Source: Saprospiraceae bacterium (GTDB lineage: Bacteria; Bacteroidota; Bacteroidia; Chitinophagales; Saprospiraceae). Taken from it: DNA of 64,000 nucleotides. The DNA is taken from contig JADJWV010000002.1 in assembly GCA_016716185.1 (NCBI GenBank), positions 906,501-970,500 of the forward strand, in the 5' to 3' direction. Position 1 is the first letter of the stretch, and the number at the start of each line of letters is the position of its first letter. Below the pieces are notes generated by a model that saw nothing but the letters and a program-made list of their open reading frames with translations, was not told where the DNA came from and made no database searches. Of this stretch, positions 10,050 through 17,733 are shown one piece after another. The translations under genes and the position numbers were made by a program.

Positions 10050-10091
10050 AAATCACTTGCGAAATAACCAAAAGCGTAAGTGATTTTTTTT
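10050..10091 (+). terminator. Intrinsic terminator after the ArdC-like gene
   Basis: AAATCACTTGCG at 10050-10061 pairs with CGTAAGTGATTT at 10075-10086 (12 bp with one G-T wobble) and is followed by an uninterrupted T tract. It begins 10 bases after the ArdC-like stop codon. Confidence 0.8.
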
Positions 10092-10364
10092 ATACATATT
10101 TTATTTTGTTATATGGTAGATATTTGAACTATTCATAAGTCAAAATAACCTAATATTGAATCATTTATTTATCACACCATAAAATATTTTAATTTTTAAT
10201 ATACATAAATGCTAAATATGTATTCACTTGCTAGAGAAGAAGCAGCATTTTCAAAATAAAGTAGCTCTTATTAATATGCGTTCGATAAAAAATGTTTTAT
10301 TTAGCTCTATGTCTCCAATCTTGAATATCAAGTATGATCCTCCTGATGATCCATATTCGGTTAG

Positions 10365-10394
10365 GGACATTTCAAAATTGAATTTGAAATGTCC
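10365..10394. repeat. Perfect 12-bp inverted repeat in the intergenic region
   Basis: GGACATTTCAAA at 10365-10376 is mirrored exactly by TTTGAAATGTCC at 10383-10394 around a 6-base loop. No U-tract follows, so it is more likely an operator or cruciform site than a terminator. It lies in a long non-coding stretch (10092-10781) of the element. Confidence 0.55.
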
Positions 10395-10595
10395 TTCTAT
10401 AAATCATTATGTTATCTTGATCCTAAAAATTCTTAAGTTCTATAGCTACCTAATAATTGTTTTAATTCAGTTTTATAAAATTAGATTAGCGCAAATTTTA
10501 AAAATTACACATATATATATTTACAAAGCCTGTTCAGAATATGGACGGGCTTTGCACATTTATTAACTTGGAAAAATATTTAATGAAAAATAAAT

Positions 10596-10676
10596 AAAAA
10601 AAGCTGGCCCCGTTGGAGAGAACCAGCAATTGTGCTTTTGATACAACCTTATTTTTGCCGATAACTTGTATCAAAC
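10596..10676 (-). ncRNA. Candidate small RNA with 5' hairpin and intrinsic terminator
   Basis: On the minus strand a consensus-like -7 box (TACATTTG) precedes about 80 nt with two stem-loops. The first pairs 10666-10675 with 10637-10646 over 10 perfect base pairs (core TTGATACAA/TTGTATCAA). The second is GCTGG...CCAGC (10623-10627 with 10603-10607), followed directly by seven T residues, a classic terminator. No ORF fits. The transcript lies between the ArdC-like gene and the mobilization operon and runs opposite to both. Small RNAs of similar size regulate transfer in Bacteroides elements (RteR of CTnDOT), but no homology is claimed. The -33 box is weak. Confidence 0.55.
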
Positions 10677-10681
10677 TTTTG

Positions 10682-10689
10682 CAAATGTA
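10682..10689 (-). promoter_or_regulatory. -7 promoter box for the candidate small RNA
   Basis: The minus strand reads TACATTTG, matching the Bacteroidota -7 consensus TAnnTTTG. It would start transcription about at 10676, exactly where the first hairpin begins. No TTTG is found at the ideal 19-21 base distance upstream. Confidence 0.45.
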
Positions 10690-10781
10690 CTAACTATTAT
10701 TAAATAGTATACATAAAGCAAAAAATATTTCAATCTTCTCTCCTGTGGATTTCCAGCATATTATTAATAAAATAATATGAG

Positions 10782-10982
10782 ATGGAATACATTAAAGGAA
10801 CATTACCGCTAGTTGTTTCGCTAAACCGCTGGTCTTCATTTTCATCAGAATCTTTGGATTCCGAAGATCCGCTATTAATGAAGTTTATTGCTGTATCAAA
10901 ATCCAGGCATCTTAACCTTGATGAAGAAATAAAAAAATATTTCACTCAAACTCAACCAACAACCAATGAAAGCAAGTCATAG
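10782..10982 (+). CDS. Possible small protein (66 aa)
   Basis: A 66-codon ORF starts at ATG 10782 and ends shortly before the mobilization operon. The product has a charged C-terminal half (NLDEEIKKYF) and a Ser-rich middle (SSFSSESLDSEDP). No family is recognised and no strong ribosome-binding site is seen. It is retained as a possible gene because it is in the operon direction and the composition is protein-like; an opposite-strand ORF of similar length overlaps it. Confidence 0.3.
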   Translation: MEYIKGTLPLVVSLNRWSSFSSESLDSEDPLLMKFIAVSKSRHLNLDEEIKKYFTQTQPTTNESKS

Positions 10983-11116
10983 AATTTTCATTGGGTCCCA
11001 ATTCCTATTGCTTTTACTCAAGCATGAAAAATGCATTGACGAGGATCCAATATCTTATTAAATTAACTAAGGTCCTCAAGATAAATATTCATTATTTAAT
11101 TTTTAAATTTTAACAA

Positions 11117-12142
11117 ATGGAATATTATAATAAAGAATTTTATTTCGGTATTCGAGTGGAATCTCTCGAATACTATATCAAAACAAATCTTACTGAGCTC
11201 AAAGAGAAAACTCTCCAAAGCACAGACTTGATAGTTCATCAAGGTCTTAAGAACACGCTTGTTATTCAACATGAAATTGCTACTGCTATTGAGGTTCTCA
11301 AGGCTCATGTAAGCAAGACTCTTAATCCGGAAATCGAGAAATTGGACCAGGAAATTCAACAAGCAGATTTGGAAGGGTTAAAAATCAGAACTGCTCCAGA
11401 GGTTGATATAATTGATCAGAAGATCAATAATATTGAGGTAGATATTAGAAGAATAATAATTAGTTATGATTGGTCTTCCTACTACAAGGTGTTAATTGGT
11501 ATTGTCGCATTGAGTTCAATCGATGCTTTAATGAACTACTCCAGCTATCAAGTTATTGCCAAGTATTTGTTATTTGCCATCCTGCTTTCAGTTGCGACGG
11601 CGATCGGCCTTTCTTTAGCATCCCACACATTAGGAAAATGGATGCAAAAGGCGTTGACTACAAAGGGAAAGTGGATCTGGTTTCTATCAGGTCTTCTTGG
11701 GGGTGGTGTTGTTTTCTTTGGATTGGGATTACTTAGACAGACATATTTAAGGGATACCGGTTTACTTGCTAATTCTCCTATCATTTGGATGCTCTTAAAT
11801 AACTTCTTTTTTGCAATCGCCATTTTGCTTGCATTTACGAAGCTTCCATCAGATGCTCAAGAAAAGGAAAAGCAATTGAAAGATCAGAAACTTCAGGAAA
11901 TTGAGAGGTTAAATGCAGAGAAGAAGCTTTTATTGGATAGGCTTGAGAATGAAGTAAGGCGAATTCATGAATGTAAGCAAAAGCTTGAGGGTTTTAAAAT
12001 TTACAGGACTGAATTATTTAATCAATTGGATAGTGAACGAGACCATATCGTTTCTAATTGTAATCGTGAATTTACCATCAAAAGTGGTTCGCGTTTACAA
12101 CAACCACCGCAGTTATTAATTCAAAATAATCAAATGTCATGA
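11117..12142 (+). CDS. Coiled-coil membrane protein of the mobilization operon
   Basis: A 341-residue protein with a helical N-terminal region (about 1-118). Hydrophobic segments follow at about residues 120-240, likely four membrane spans with a Gly-rich stretch (LLGGGVVFFGLGLL). A long charged coiled coil (about 250-320) with repeated KEKQLKDQKLQEIERL-type heptads comes next, and then a Gln-rich tail. No domain is recognised. It heads a chain of overlapping genes reaching the coupling protein and relaxase, and overlaps the next gene by 4 bases, so it probably works in DNA transfer, for example as a membrane anchor. That role is inferred from position. Confidence 0.75.
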   Translation: MEYYNKEFYFGIRVESLEYYIKTNLTELKEKTLQSTDLIVHQGLKNTLVIQHEIATAIEVLKAHVSKTLNPEIEKLDQEIQQADLEGLKIRTAPEVDIIDQKINNIEVDIRRIIISYDWSSYYKVLIGIVALSSIDALMNYSSYQVIAKYLLFAILLSVATAIGLSLASHTLGKWMQKALTTKGKWIWFLSGLLGGGVVFFGLGLLRQTYLRDTGLLANSPIIWMLLNNFFFAIAILLAFTKLPSDAQEKEKQLKDQKLQEIERLNAEKKLLLDRLENEVRRIHECKQKLEGFKIYRTELFNQLDSERDHIVSNCNREFTIKSGSRLQQPPQLLIQNNQMS

Positions 12143-12846
12143 AGGCACTTAATTGTTTTTGCACACTGCTGATTTTTTCAGCAGTGTGCTTTTCATCTTG
12201 TAATGAAAAACCGAAAGTTCACAACATAACCATTGTATCTGATTTGACTGAAGAACATTTTAATGGAATTGCGATGTCAGAATTTAAAAAAGTATCAGCT
12301 CTGACTAAAAATTCTATGAATGGAGAGTTGACGAGGTTGATACCTATAACAGAATTAGGATTTAATCGATCTTATGAGGTTGTAATTCAAAAGGACTCAA
12401 GCCTTTTGATGGGAAATGATTATGAAAGAACTGATTTGGTAATTGAATATTTTTCGAAGATTGATTCCTGTTTAAATTTTATAATTGGAGATAAACATGA
12501 TCGATCAGGATCTGTAATATTTAAAGTATTAACAGAAGAACTTAATAGATTGAGTGAATCAACGGCAGATTCAAAGACAGCAATTTTTAATACTGATTTT
12601 ATGGAAAAGTCTTTCATTAATTTTTATGACATAGCAACAATGAATGCAATCAGGAAACATCCGGATACAATAATACAAAAATTGTTAAAAATGTATCCTA
12701 TTAAACGACTAAATGGTGTTGAGATTTACTTCGCCTATTTGCCTAAGAATATTGATGATAGTGAAAGGTATGAAGTTTTATCTCAGTTTTATAAAAAGAT
12801 GTTTGAATCATTTGGAGCCAAAGTGCATATTGTAGGAGCAATTTAA
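12139..12846 (+). CDS. Lipoprotein of the mobilization operon
   Basis: A 235-residue protein with a short signal sequence ending in a lipobox-like CFSSC (Cys21), so a lipid-anchored envelope protein. The mature part begins with a hydrophobic strand and acidic loop (NITIVSDLTEE) and later has AIFNTDFMEKSF and GAKVHIVGAI. Alternating strands and helices are reminiscent of a von Willebrand A-like Rossmann fold, but the MIDAS pattern is incomplete, so this is only a suggestion. The start codon overlaps the preceding gene by 4 bases. It is probably part of the transfer apparatus at the envelope. Confidence 0.7.
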   Translation: MKALNCFCTLLIFSAVCFSSCNEKPKVHNITIVSDLTEEHFNGIAMSEFKKVSALTKNSMNGELTRLIPITELGFNRSYEVVIQKDSSLLMGNDYERTDLVIEYFSKIDSCLNFIIGDKHDRSGSVIFKVLTEELNRLSESTADSKTAIFNTDFMEKSFINFYDIATMNAIRKHPDTIIQKLLKMYPIKRLNGVEIYFAYLPKNIDDSERYEVLSQFYKKMFESFGAKVHIVGAI

Positions 12847-12864
12847 TCAACCAAACACAATGAT

Positions 12865-13023
12865 ATGTCCCAGCCAAATAGAAGCATCTTTTTTGAAGCA
12901 TTAAAGTCATTGATTGTATCTACATTGAAATTATTGACTTTGCTATTTGCTTACTCTTGTAAATTGTCCGGAACGATTCTTTTAAAAACTGGTGAATTTT
13001 TGGAAAAATTATTAGTGAAATGA
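12865..13023 (+). CDS. Small membrane peptide (52 aa) before the coupling protein
   Basis: A 52-codon ORF from ATG 12865 fills the gap between the lipoprotein and the coupling protein. Its stop overlaps the next ATG (ATGA arrangement at 13020-13023). The product has a hydrophobic helix, LIVSTLKLLTLLFAY, with a basic end. Overlap at one side, 18 bases at the other and matching strand support a real gene. It could be the detached membrane anchor of the coupling protein, whose own N-terminus holds hydrophobic helices; this is inference. Confidence 0.6.
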   Translation: MSQPNRSIFFEALKSLIVSTLKLLTLLFAYSCKLSGTILLKTGEFLEKLLVK

Positions 13024-14462
13024 TTAGGGTTATTGGCTTTATACTAGAGCTTGTATTTGAAATCCTGTCTGCGATATTTACCGGTTTGTTAGAATTTATA
13101 GAATCACTCATTGGTCAGGAACGAAAAACGGAGTATGATGCGGATTTCGTTCCGGCCAGTGAGATTTTGAACAAATTTGATGAAGGATTTTGTCTTAACG
13201 GAAGTCATTGCCTGTCAATTACGGAAAGTTATAAAAATGGTGTGGCTTTTGGTGGTTCTGGTTCCGGAAAAACCTCAACCATATTAATAAATAGTGCGCT
13301 TTTGATGGCGAAGGGAAATTCAAGTTTAATCTTTAATGATCCAAGCCATGAAATTCGGTTATTAGTCAGCGGAGCACTAAATGAAATAGGATATGAAATC
13401 CGAGTAATAAATTATAGCAGTTTAAATTCAGAATGTTTCAATCCATTAAAACGATGCAAGACCATTTCAGATATTCAGAAGCTGGCTTCATTGCTTGTCA
13501 GAAACTCATTAGGTGATGCTAAAGATCCGTTTTGGAACAAGTCGGCAGAAGCTATAATTTCGCTATTCATCAGATACCTAATTTTTTATGCAGAGCCAGA
13601 ATATCGAACGCTTTATAATGTGCTCCACTTAGTCAATGTATTTGCAGGCAATCCTGAAAAAATTGACAAGCTTATTGTAAAGACCAGAGATGAAAAAATG
13701 CTTTCAGAATACAAGGCATTTGTTGCATACGGCGATAAAACCTTGTCTTCTATACTCGCAACAGTAAAAGCTTCACTAACTTTATTTACCGATGAATTAA
13801 TTGCATCCATTACATCAATTGATACGATTGATTTTGCGGAGTTTAGAACTAAGAAAGTGGCTCTGTTTATAAACAATTCAGTACCAGACATGCACTATTA
13901 TGGAGCTTTAACTTCTCTTTTCTTTCAGCAATTTTTAAATGAATTATTGGTGCGTATTCCAGATAAGAATGAAAATAATATTTTCTTTCTTCTTGACGAA
14001 GCATCATCAATGTATTTGCCGGGACTATCAATAACAATTTCAAATATTCGCAAATACAATAGTGGAATACTTTTAATCTACCAAGACTATCACCAGCTCG
14101 AACACATTTATGGAACTTATGAAGCAAAGAATATTACCGCTAATTGCTATGCCAAAGTATATCTCCCAGGTCAACCAATTGGAACCTGCAAAGAGCTTGA
14201 AACAGTTTTAGGGAGATTTGAGTATTTGGATGAAGATGAAATAAGGCATACAAGACAACTCATGACTGCTGATGAAATCAGGATGACGGACAAAGCGATA
14301 ATATTGATTGGAAACAAACCGCCAATTCACGCAGATCTGAAACCATATTTTAATGATCGGAAGTTAAATTCAATGACAAAAAGACCTCCTTATGAACCAT
14401 CCAATAAGCTTCCTTTTGATGTGCCACCTTTAATTCAGTTAGATGAAGAGAAGAAGGCTTAA
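13020..14462 (+). CDS. Type IV coupling protein (VirD4/TraG family)
   Basis: A 480-residue P-loop ATPase. Residues 1-32 are hydrophobic, a likely membrane segment. Walker A is GGSGSGKT at 78-85, followed by FNDPSHE near 105. Walker B is IFFLLDEA at 321-328, and a conserved SNIRKYNSGILLIYQDYHQL block follows. Coupling proteins receive the relaxase-DNA complex and pump it to the mating channel. The neighbours are as expected: MobC-like and relaxase genes directly downstream with overlapping ends. It is shorter than VirD4 of Ti plasmids (about 650 aa), which is common in Bacteroidota mobilization modules. Confidence 0.88.
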   Translation: MIRVIGFILELVFEILSAIFTGLLEFIESLIGQERKTEYDADFVPASEILNKFDEGFCLNGSHCLSITESYKNGVAFGGSGSGKTSTILINSALLMAKGNSSLIFNDPSHEIRLLVSGALNEIGYEIRVINYSSLNSECFNPLKRCKTISDIQKLASLLVRNSLGDAKDPFWNKSAEAIISLFIRYLIFYAEPEYRTLYNVLHLVNVFAGNPEKIDKLIVKTRDEKMLSEYKAFVAYGDKTLSSILATVKASLTLFTDELIASITSIDTIDFAEFRTKKVALFINNSVPDMHYYGALTSLFFQQFLNELLVRIPDKNENNIFFLLDEASSMYLPGLSITISNIRKYNSGILLIYQDYHQLEHIYGTYEAKNITANCYAKVYLPGQPIGTCKELETVLGRFEYLDEDEIRHTRQLMTADEIRMTDKAIILIGNKPPIHADLKPYFNDRKLNSMTKRPPYEPSNKLPFDVPPLIQLDEEKKA

Positions 14463-14985
14463 TACTAAAAGCAATTTATATTCCTATTTGAAGTCCACTG
14501 GTGTTCTTGAAAACGGAACACATGCGGAGATACAAAAAGTTAAAAATGATTATTGGAGAGAATACAAACGAAATTGGAGAAAGAATAAACGGAAAATCGG
14601 AAAAGAGATTACCATATCATTTACCAAAGAAGAGTTCAAAGAAATAAGCTCTGAGTCTAAGAGACATAAGTTAAGCCGTGCAAGCTTGATTAAGCAAGCT
14701 TGCTTTGCATACTTTAATAAATCTTTCATAGTACCTGATTTGAAAGAAGTCAAAAAAATATCTCAGATTCTTGCAATGTCATACAACTATATTCAGGAAA
14801 TGACAGAAGAAAATAAAATTGATTTTAAATCCGGTAAATCAATTTTAGAAGCCATTTACAAATTGGAACGAGAAATACTTCCGGTATTAAATAATCCCAA
14901 GTCTATAGAAATTTTAATCAAAGAGCATATTGAAAAAAATGCAAAAAACAAAAACTCATTGGTGGAATTCATTAATTCAATATGA
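14443..14985 (+). CDS. MobC-like relaxosome accessory protein
   Basis: A 180-residue basic protein. A very positively charged N-terminal third (WREYKRNWRKNKRK) precedes a ribbon-helix-helix-like segment, ITISFTKEEFKEISSESKR and SRASLIKQACFAYF. The helical C-terminal half contains the SILEAIYKLEREILPVLNN region typical of MobC family proteins. These help the relaxase bind and open oriT. The start overlaps the coupling protein by 20 bases and the stop overlaps the relaxase start by 4 bases, which supports coupled expression. Assignment rests on motif and position. Confidence 0.75.
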   Translation: MKRRRLNTKSNLYSYLKSTGVLENGTHAEIQKVKNDYWREYKRNWRKNKRKIGKEITISFTKEEFKEISSESKRHKLSRASLIKQACFAYFNKSFIVPDLKEVKKISQILAMSYNYIQEMTEENKIDFKSGKSILEAIYKLEREILPVLNNPKSIEILIKEHIEKNAKNKNSLVEFINSI

Positions 14986-15950
14986 TTCTAAAGAATCTCA
15001 CCAGAAGATCAAATACCGGCCAATTGGTTAATTATCTTTTCAAACAGGAAAAAGATAATAAACCAAAGCCAATTTTAAAACATAATTTAAGAAGTCGGAC
15101 AACCAAAGGTTGGACAAAAGAGTTGGATAAAAATTTTGAATTCAGATTGAATAAACGAAAGGACAATATCCGGCTTCACCATACCATCATATCCTTTTCA
15201 AACAAGGACAAGAATCATATCAATCCGGAATTGTTGAAGGGCATTACTAAGAAATACATTGAGCTTCGTGGCAAAGACAATATGTATATAGCTTCATTAC
15301 ATTGGGATAAGGAGCATATTCACCTTCATATCGTGATGTCCTCCATAAAATATCTGACCGGAGAATCGAACCGGATCTCCCGTCAGGAATTCAAAGAAAT
15401 AAAACTTGCTCTGGATTCTTATCAAAAAGAGAAGTATCCTGAGCTTGTAAACAGCTTACCCAATCATGGAAAATCCAAAAACACCCAGCTTACCGATCAG
15501 GAGCAAGGGCTCCTGAATATGGATAGAAAATTATCACAAAAGCAAGAGCTTTTGGAAACTATCCAAGCGGTTTATGACAGTTCGAAATCAGTTGATAATT
15601 TTCTATCCGAGCTCAAATCCAAGGGATATGAGCCATATTATAGGGGTGGGAGACTTTACGGACTTGAAGATGTCTCAGAGCGTCATTATCGCTTTAAAAC
15701 CCTTGGAATTGATCTCAATATGCTGGAAGAAAAGGACAGGCAAGCTCAAGTCGAAGCCAAGCAACTCCAAGAGCTTGTCAGTCTTAGGGAGTCAAAAAGT
15801 CAGGATAGACAGCAAGATGATGAACCGGAAAGGGAGATTTCAGATGATCGGAATGATCTTGATTTGGATTCAAAATCCGAGGAAAATGAAGACGAAAAGG
15901 AGGATATACAAGACGATGATCTGGAACCAGAAAGCCCTGATGATGATTAG
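14982..15950 (+). CDS. Relaxase/mobilization nuclease (MobA/VirD2 family)
   Basis: A 322-residue relaxase. The probable nucleophilic tyrosine is Tyr18 in QLVNYLF. The metal-binding histidine motif is WDKEHIHLHIVMS (H112, H114, H116), preceded by RLHHTIISFS. It nicks one strand at oriT and stays bound to the 5' end. After residue 260 the sequence becomes very acidic and low-complexity (EREISDDRNDLDLDSKSEE), and no primase or helicase domain is present, so it is a short mobilization-type relaxase. A candidate oriT lies just downstream. It is the last gene of the mobilization operon. Confidence 0.9.
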   Translation: MILKNLTRRSNTGQLVNYLFKQEKDNKPKPILKHNLRSRTTKGWTKELDKNFEFRLNKRKDNIRLHHTIISFSNKDKNHINPELLKGITKKYIELRGKDNMYIASLHWDKEHIHLHIVMSSIKYLTGESNRISRQEFKEIKLALDSYQKEKYPELVNSLPNHGKSKNTQLTDQEQGLLNMDRKLSQKQELLETIQAVYDSSKSVDNFLSELKSKGYEPYYRGGRLYGLEDVSERHYRFKTLGIDLNMLEEKDRQAQVEAKQLQELVSLRESKSQDRQQDDEPEREISDDRNDLDLDSKSEENEDEKEDIQDDDLEPESPDDD

Positions 15951-15976
15951 CTTAGGATGCTGATTTGGGAAGGTTG

Positions 15977-16047
15977 CAAGATTGCATTTCGCCATGGCGA
16001 TACACTATCTGCCTTATGACGAAATGCAATCTTGGCGGGAGACCCGC
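15977..16047. other. Candidate oriT: long inverted repeat plus GC hairpin
   Basis: CAAGATTGCATTTCG at 15977-15991 is the exact reverse complement of 16020-16034, a 15-bp perfect inverted repeat around a 28-base spacer. It is followed by the small palindrome GCGGG-AGA-CCCGC at 16035-16047. No T tract follows, arguing against a terminator. The site lies 27 bases after the relaxase gene. Adjacent to it (15951-15958) is CTTAGGAT, which on the other strand reads ATCCTAAG, loosely like the MOBP nic core ATCCTG. Relaxase-adjacent inverted repeats of this form are typical of oriT; function is inferred. Confidence 0.55.
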
Positions 16048-16107
16048 ACCCCATTTTCTGAATTCAATAAAGACAATTAAATTAGCATTCTAAAGAATAT
16101 ACGAAGT

Positions 16108-16824
16108 ATGTGGTTCAGGCAAGTTTTTCGGGACTCTGTTTACTTGGTTAATAATAAAAGTGTTTACGAGTTTTTTAAAGATGTAAATGAAACCCAAGAA
16201 AGTATATCTTCCTTGATCGAAAAAGAAGCGGTTCGATGGTTATTTGGAGGCAATGGGTTTCTAGATTTTTTTTGTATAGATTTTTTTGAGAAGCCAGGTA
16301 AAGTCAAATCATACTTCAGTGTTTCAGATCCATTCATTAAGCGAAATGAAAAACCCGGAGATCTTGATTTAGTTCTTATTGATCCTGAAGAACCTCATAA
16401 GTCAATTGCTTTTGAATGCAAGCGAATCAAGGTACAAACTTTAGCCAATCAACAAACCAAAATAAATGGCTTAGGAAATTTAGAGTCAGGAATTTTTCAA
16501 GTAAATAACTATCTCAAACTTGGATTTCATCAAACCTATTTGATGATAATAATATTAGATGATTGTAGATATGATGAATCGGAGAATGTCATGTTAAGAA
16601 GTAGTAGATTCACTAAGGAAAATGTAAACTATAACTTTAAATGGCCAAAGCCATTGAAAAACTCAATTGGAGTTGTTTATGTTAGAATTACACAACAAAC
16701 AAAAAGACATTACTCATTCATGTGTGGATTCGGTGTTAATATTCCAAAATTGGCTGTAAAACTTCAGCAAGCCAATGATATTACAAAGAAAGTTGAATTC
16801 TTATTAAAAAATAATTCCTTCTAA
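16108..16824 (+). CDS. PD-(D/E)XK nuclease-like cargo protein
   Basis: A 238-residue protein of unrecognised family. It contains a pattern fitting the PD-(D/E)XK nuclease core: a Gly-Asp strand GDLDLVLID (D85, D87), then AFECKRIK, where E103-x-K105 forms the E-x-K half, and a following helix. The N-terminal SSLIEKEAVRWLF supplies a possible acidic helix residue. It lies between the candidate oriT and the integrase, the usual place for cargo, and is separated by 17 bases from the FRG-domain gene on the same strand. A two-gene defence module is a reasonable inference. Nuclease activity is not demonstrated. Confidence 0.6.
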   Translation: MWFRQVFRDSVYLVNNKSVYEFFKDVNETQESISSLIEKEAVRWLFGGNGFLDFFCIDFFEKPGKVKSYFSVSDPFIKRNEKPGDLDLVLIDPEEPHKSIAFECKRIKVQTLANQQTKINGLGNLESGIFQVNNYLKLGFHQTYLMIIILDDCRYDESENVMLRSSRFTKENVNYNFKWPKPLKNSIGVVYVRITQQTKRHYSFMCGFGVNIPKLAVKLQQANDITKKVEFLLKNNSF

Positions 16825-16841
16825 ATATTTAAAATAAAAAA

Positions 16842-17687
16842 ATGAAATTTCAACATCCTAAACAACTAAAGGATATATACGAGGGTAGCCGTGTTCATTC
16901 TATTTCAGAATTAATGCCAATAATTGAAACGGTTCAAATGGTTAAAAATACCGGAATTGAGTATTTTGAATTTTATCGAGGACATTCGCTGGAAGCTTAC
17001 AAATTGCTGTCAGGACTTAGTAGATTATCTGATAATCCCACGATTATTAGTCAGATTGACAATGAACTTCAATCTAGATTTGATTCGGAATTTTTACCAC
17101 AAAAATTGCAAGCTTTAGAACTTTCACAATTACATAAGGATCGGAGCTTCGAATTGAAATGGAAATTAGCTTTTCAAGCGCAACATTTAGGTCTGAAAAC
17201 AAGATTACTTGACTGGAGTATAAATTGGAGAATAGCTTTAATGTTTGCAGTAGAAGACCATTTTGAATCGGATGGAGCTCTTTGGATCTTTCTATGTCCT
17301 AAAGTATGGAGATACAGTTCTGCTGGAAATACCAATTACTTTTCAATTCATCCCAATAATGTAGAAAGCACATTACTTATTAATCATGGTTTTCTATTAG
17401 ATGAACAATTTAAGGAGCATGATGGAATGATGCGAGTGGCTCGGCAAGCTGGTAGATTTACCATCCAATCATATAATGAATCCATAATACCATTGGAAGC
17501 ACAAAGTAATGTGGATCAATTTTTGATAAAAATAATTATTGATGGTGCATCTAAGCCTTCAATAAAAGCTGAATTAAAAAAATCAGAAGGAATTCATTTG
17601 GATTGGGCGTATTATAGAAAGGATTCAGAAATTGATGATATATTAAAAATAATAAACACTGAAACTATTTCAAAGTATATACCATAG
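16842..17687 (+). CDS. FRG-domain protein
   Basis: A 281-residue protein with an FRG domain, named for its conserved F/Y-R-G motif, here FYRGH at residues 44-48. The second hallmark is QHLGLKTRLLDWSINWRIAL (114-133), followed by FAVEDHFESDGALWIF. The biochemical activity of most FRG proteins is unknown; they recur in mobile elements and defence-related neighbourhoods. It follows the PD-(D/E)XK-like gene by 17 bases and is convergent with the integrase, suggesting a two-gene cargo operon. Family assignment is firm from the two motifs; the role is inference. Confidence 0.8.
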   Translation: MKFQHPKQLKDIYEGSRVHSISELMPIIETVQMVKNTGIEYFEFYRGHSLEAYKLLSGLSRLSDNPTIISQIDNELQSRFDSEFLPQKLQALELSQLHKDRSFELKWKLAFQAQHLGLKTRLLDWSINWRIALMFAVEDHFESDGALWIFLCPKVWRYSSAGNTNYFSIHPNNVESTLLINHGFLLDEQFKEHDGMMRVARQAGRFTIQSYNESIIPLEAQSNVDQFLIKIIIDGASKPSIKAELKKSEGIHLDWAYYRKDSEIDDILKIINTETISKYIP

Positions 17688-17733
17688 TAAGCAAGTTGCT
17701 CTACATTGTTCTTAACAAGGCGGTGTATGTATT

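Noticed and set aside
10527..10557. CAAAGCC...GGCTTTG hairpin as terminator
   Set aside because: Stem is short and no T run follows on either strand; not called.
10228..10566. 112-codon ORF on the plus strand
   Set aside because: It runs through a perfect palindrome and AT-rich repeats, has low-complexity Ile/Lys/Tyr composition and no plausible start context; treated as non-coding.
15574..15963. 129-codon ORF overlapping the relaxase gene
   Set aside because: Alternate frame of the acidic, low-complexity relaxase tail; its Lys/Met-rich product is a shadow.
15977..16047. Intrinsic terminator for the mobilization operon
   Set aside because: The 28-base loop and absence of a U-tract do not fit a terminator; oriT-like site preferred.
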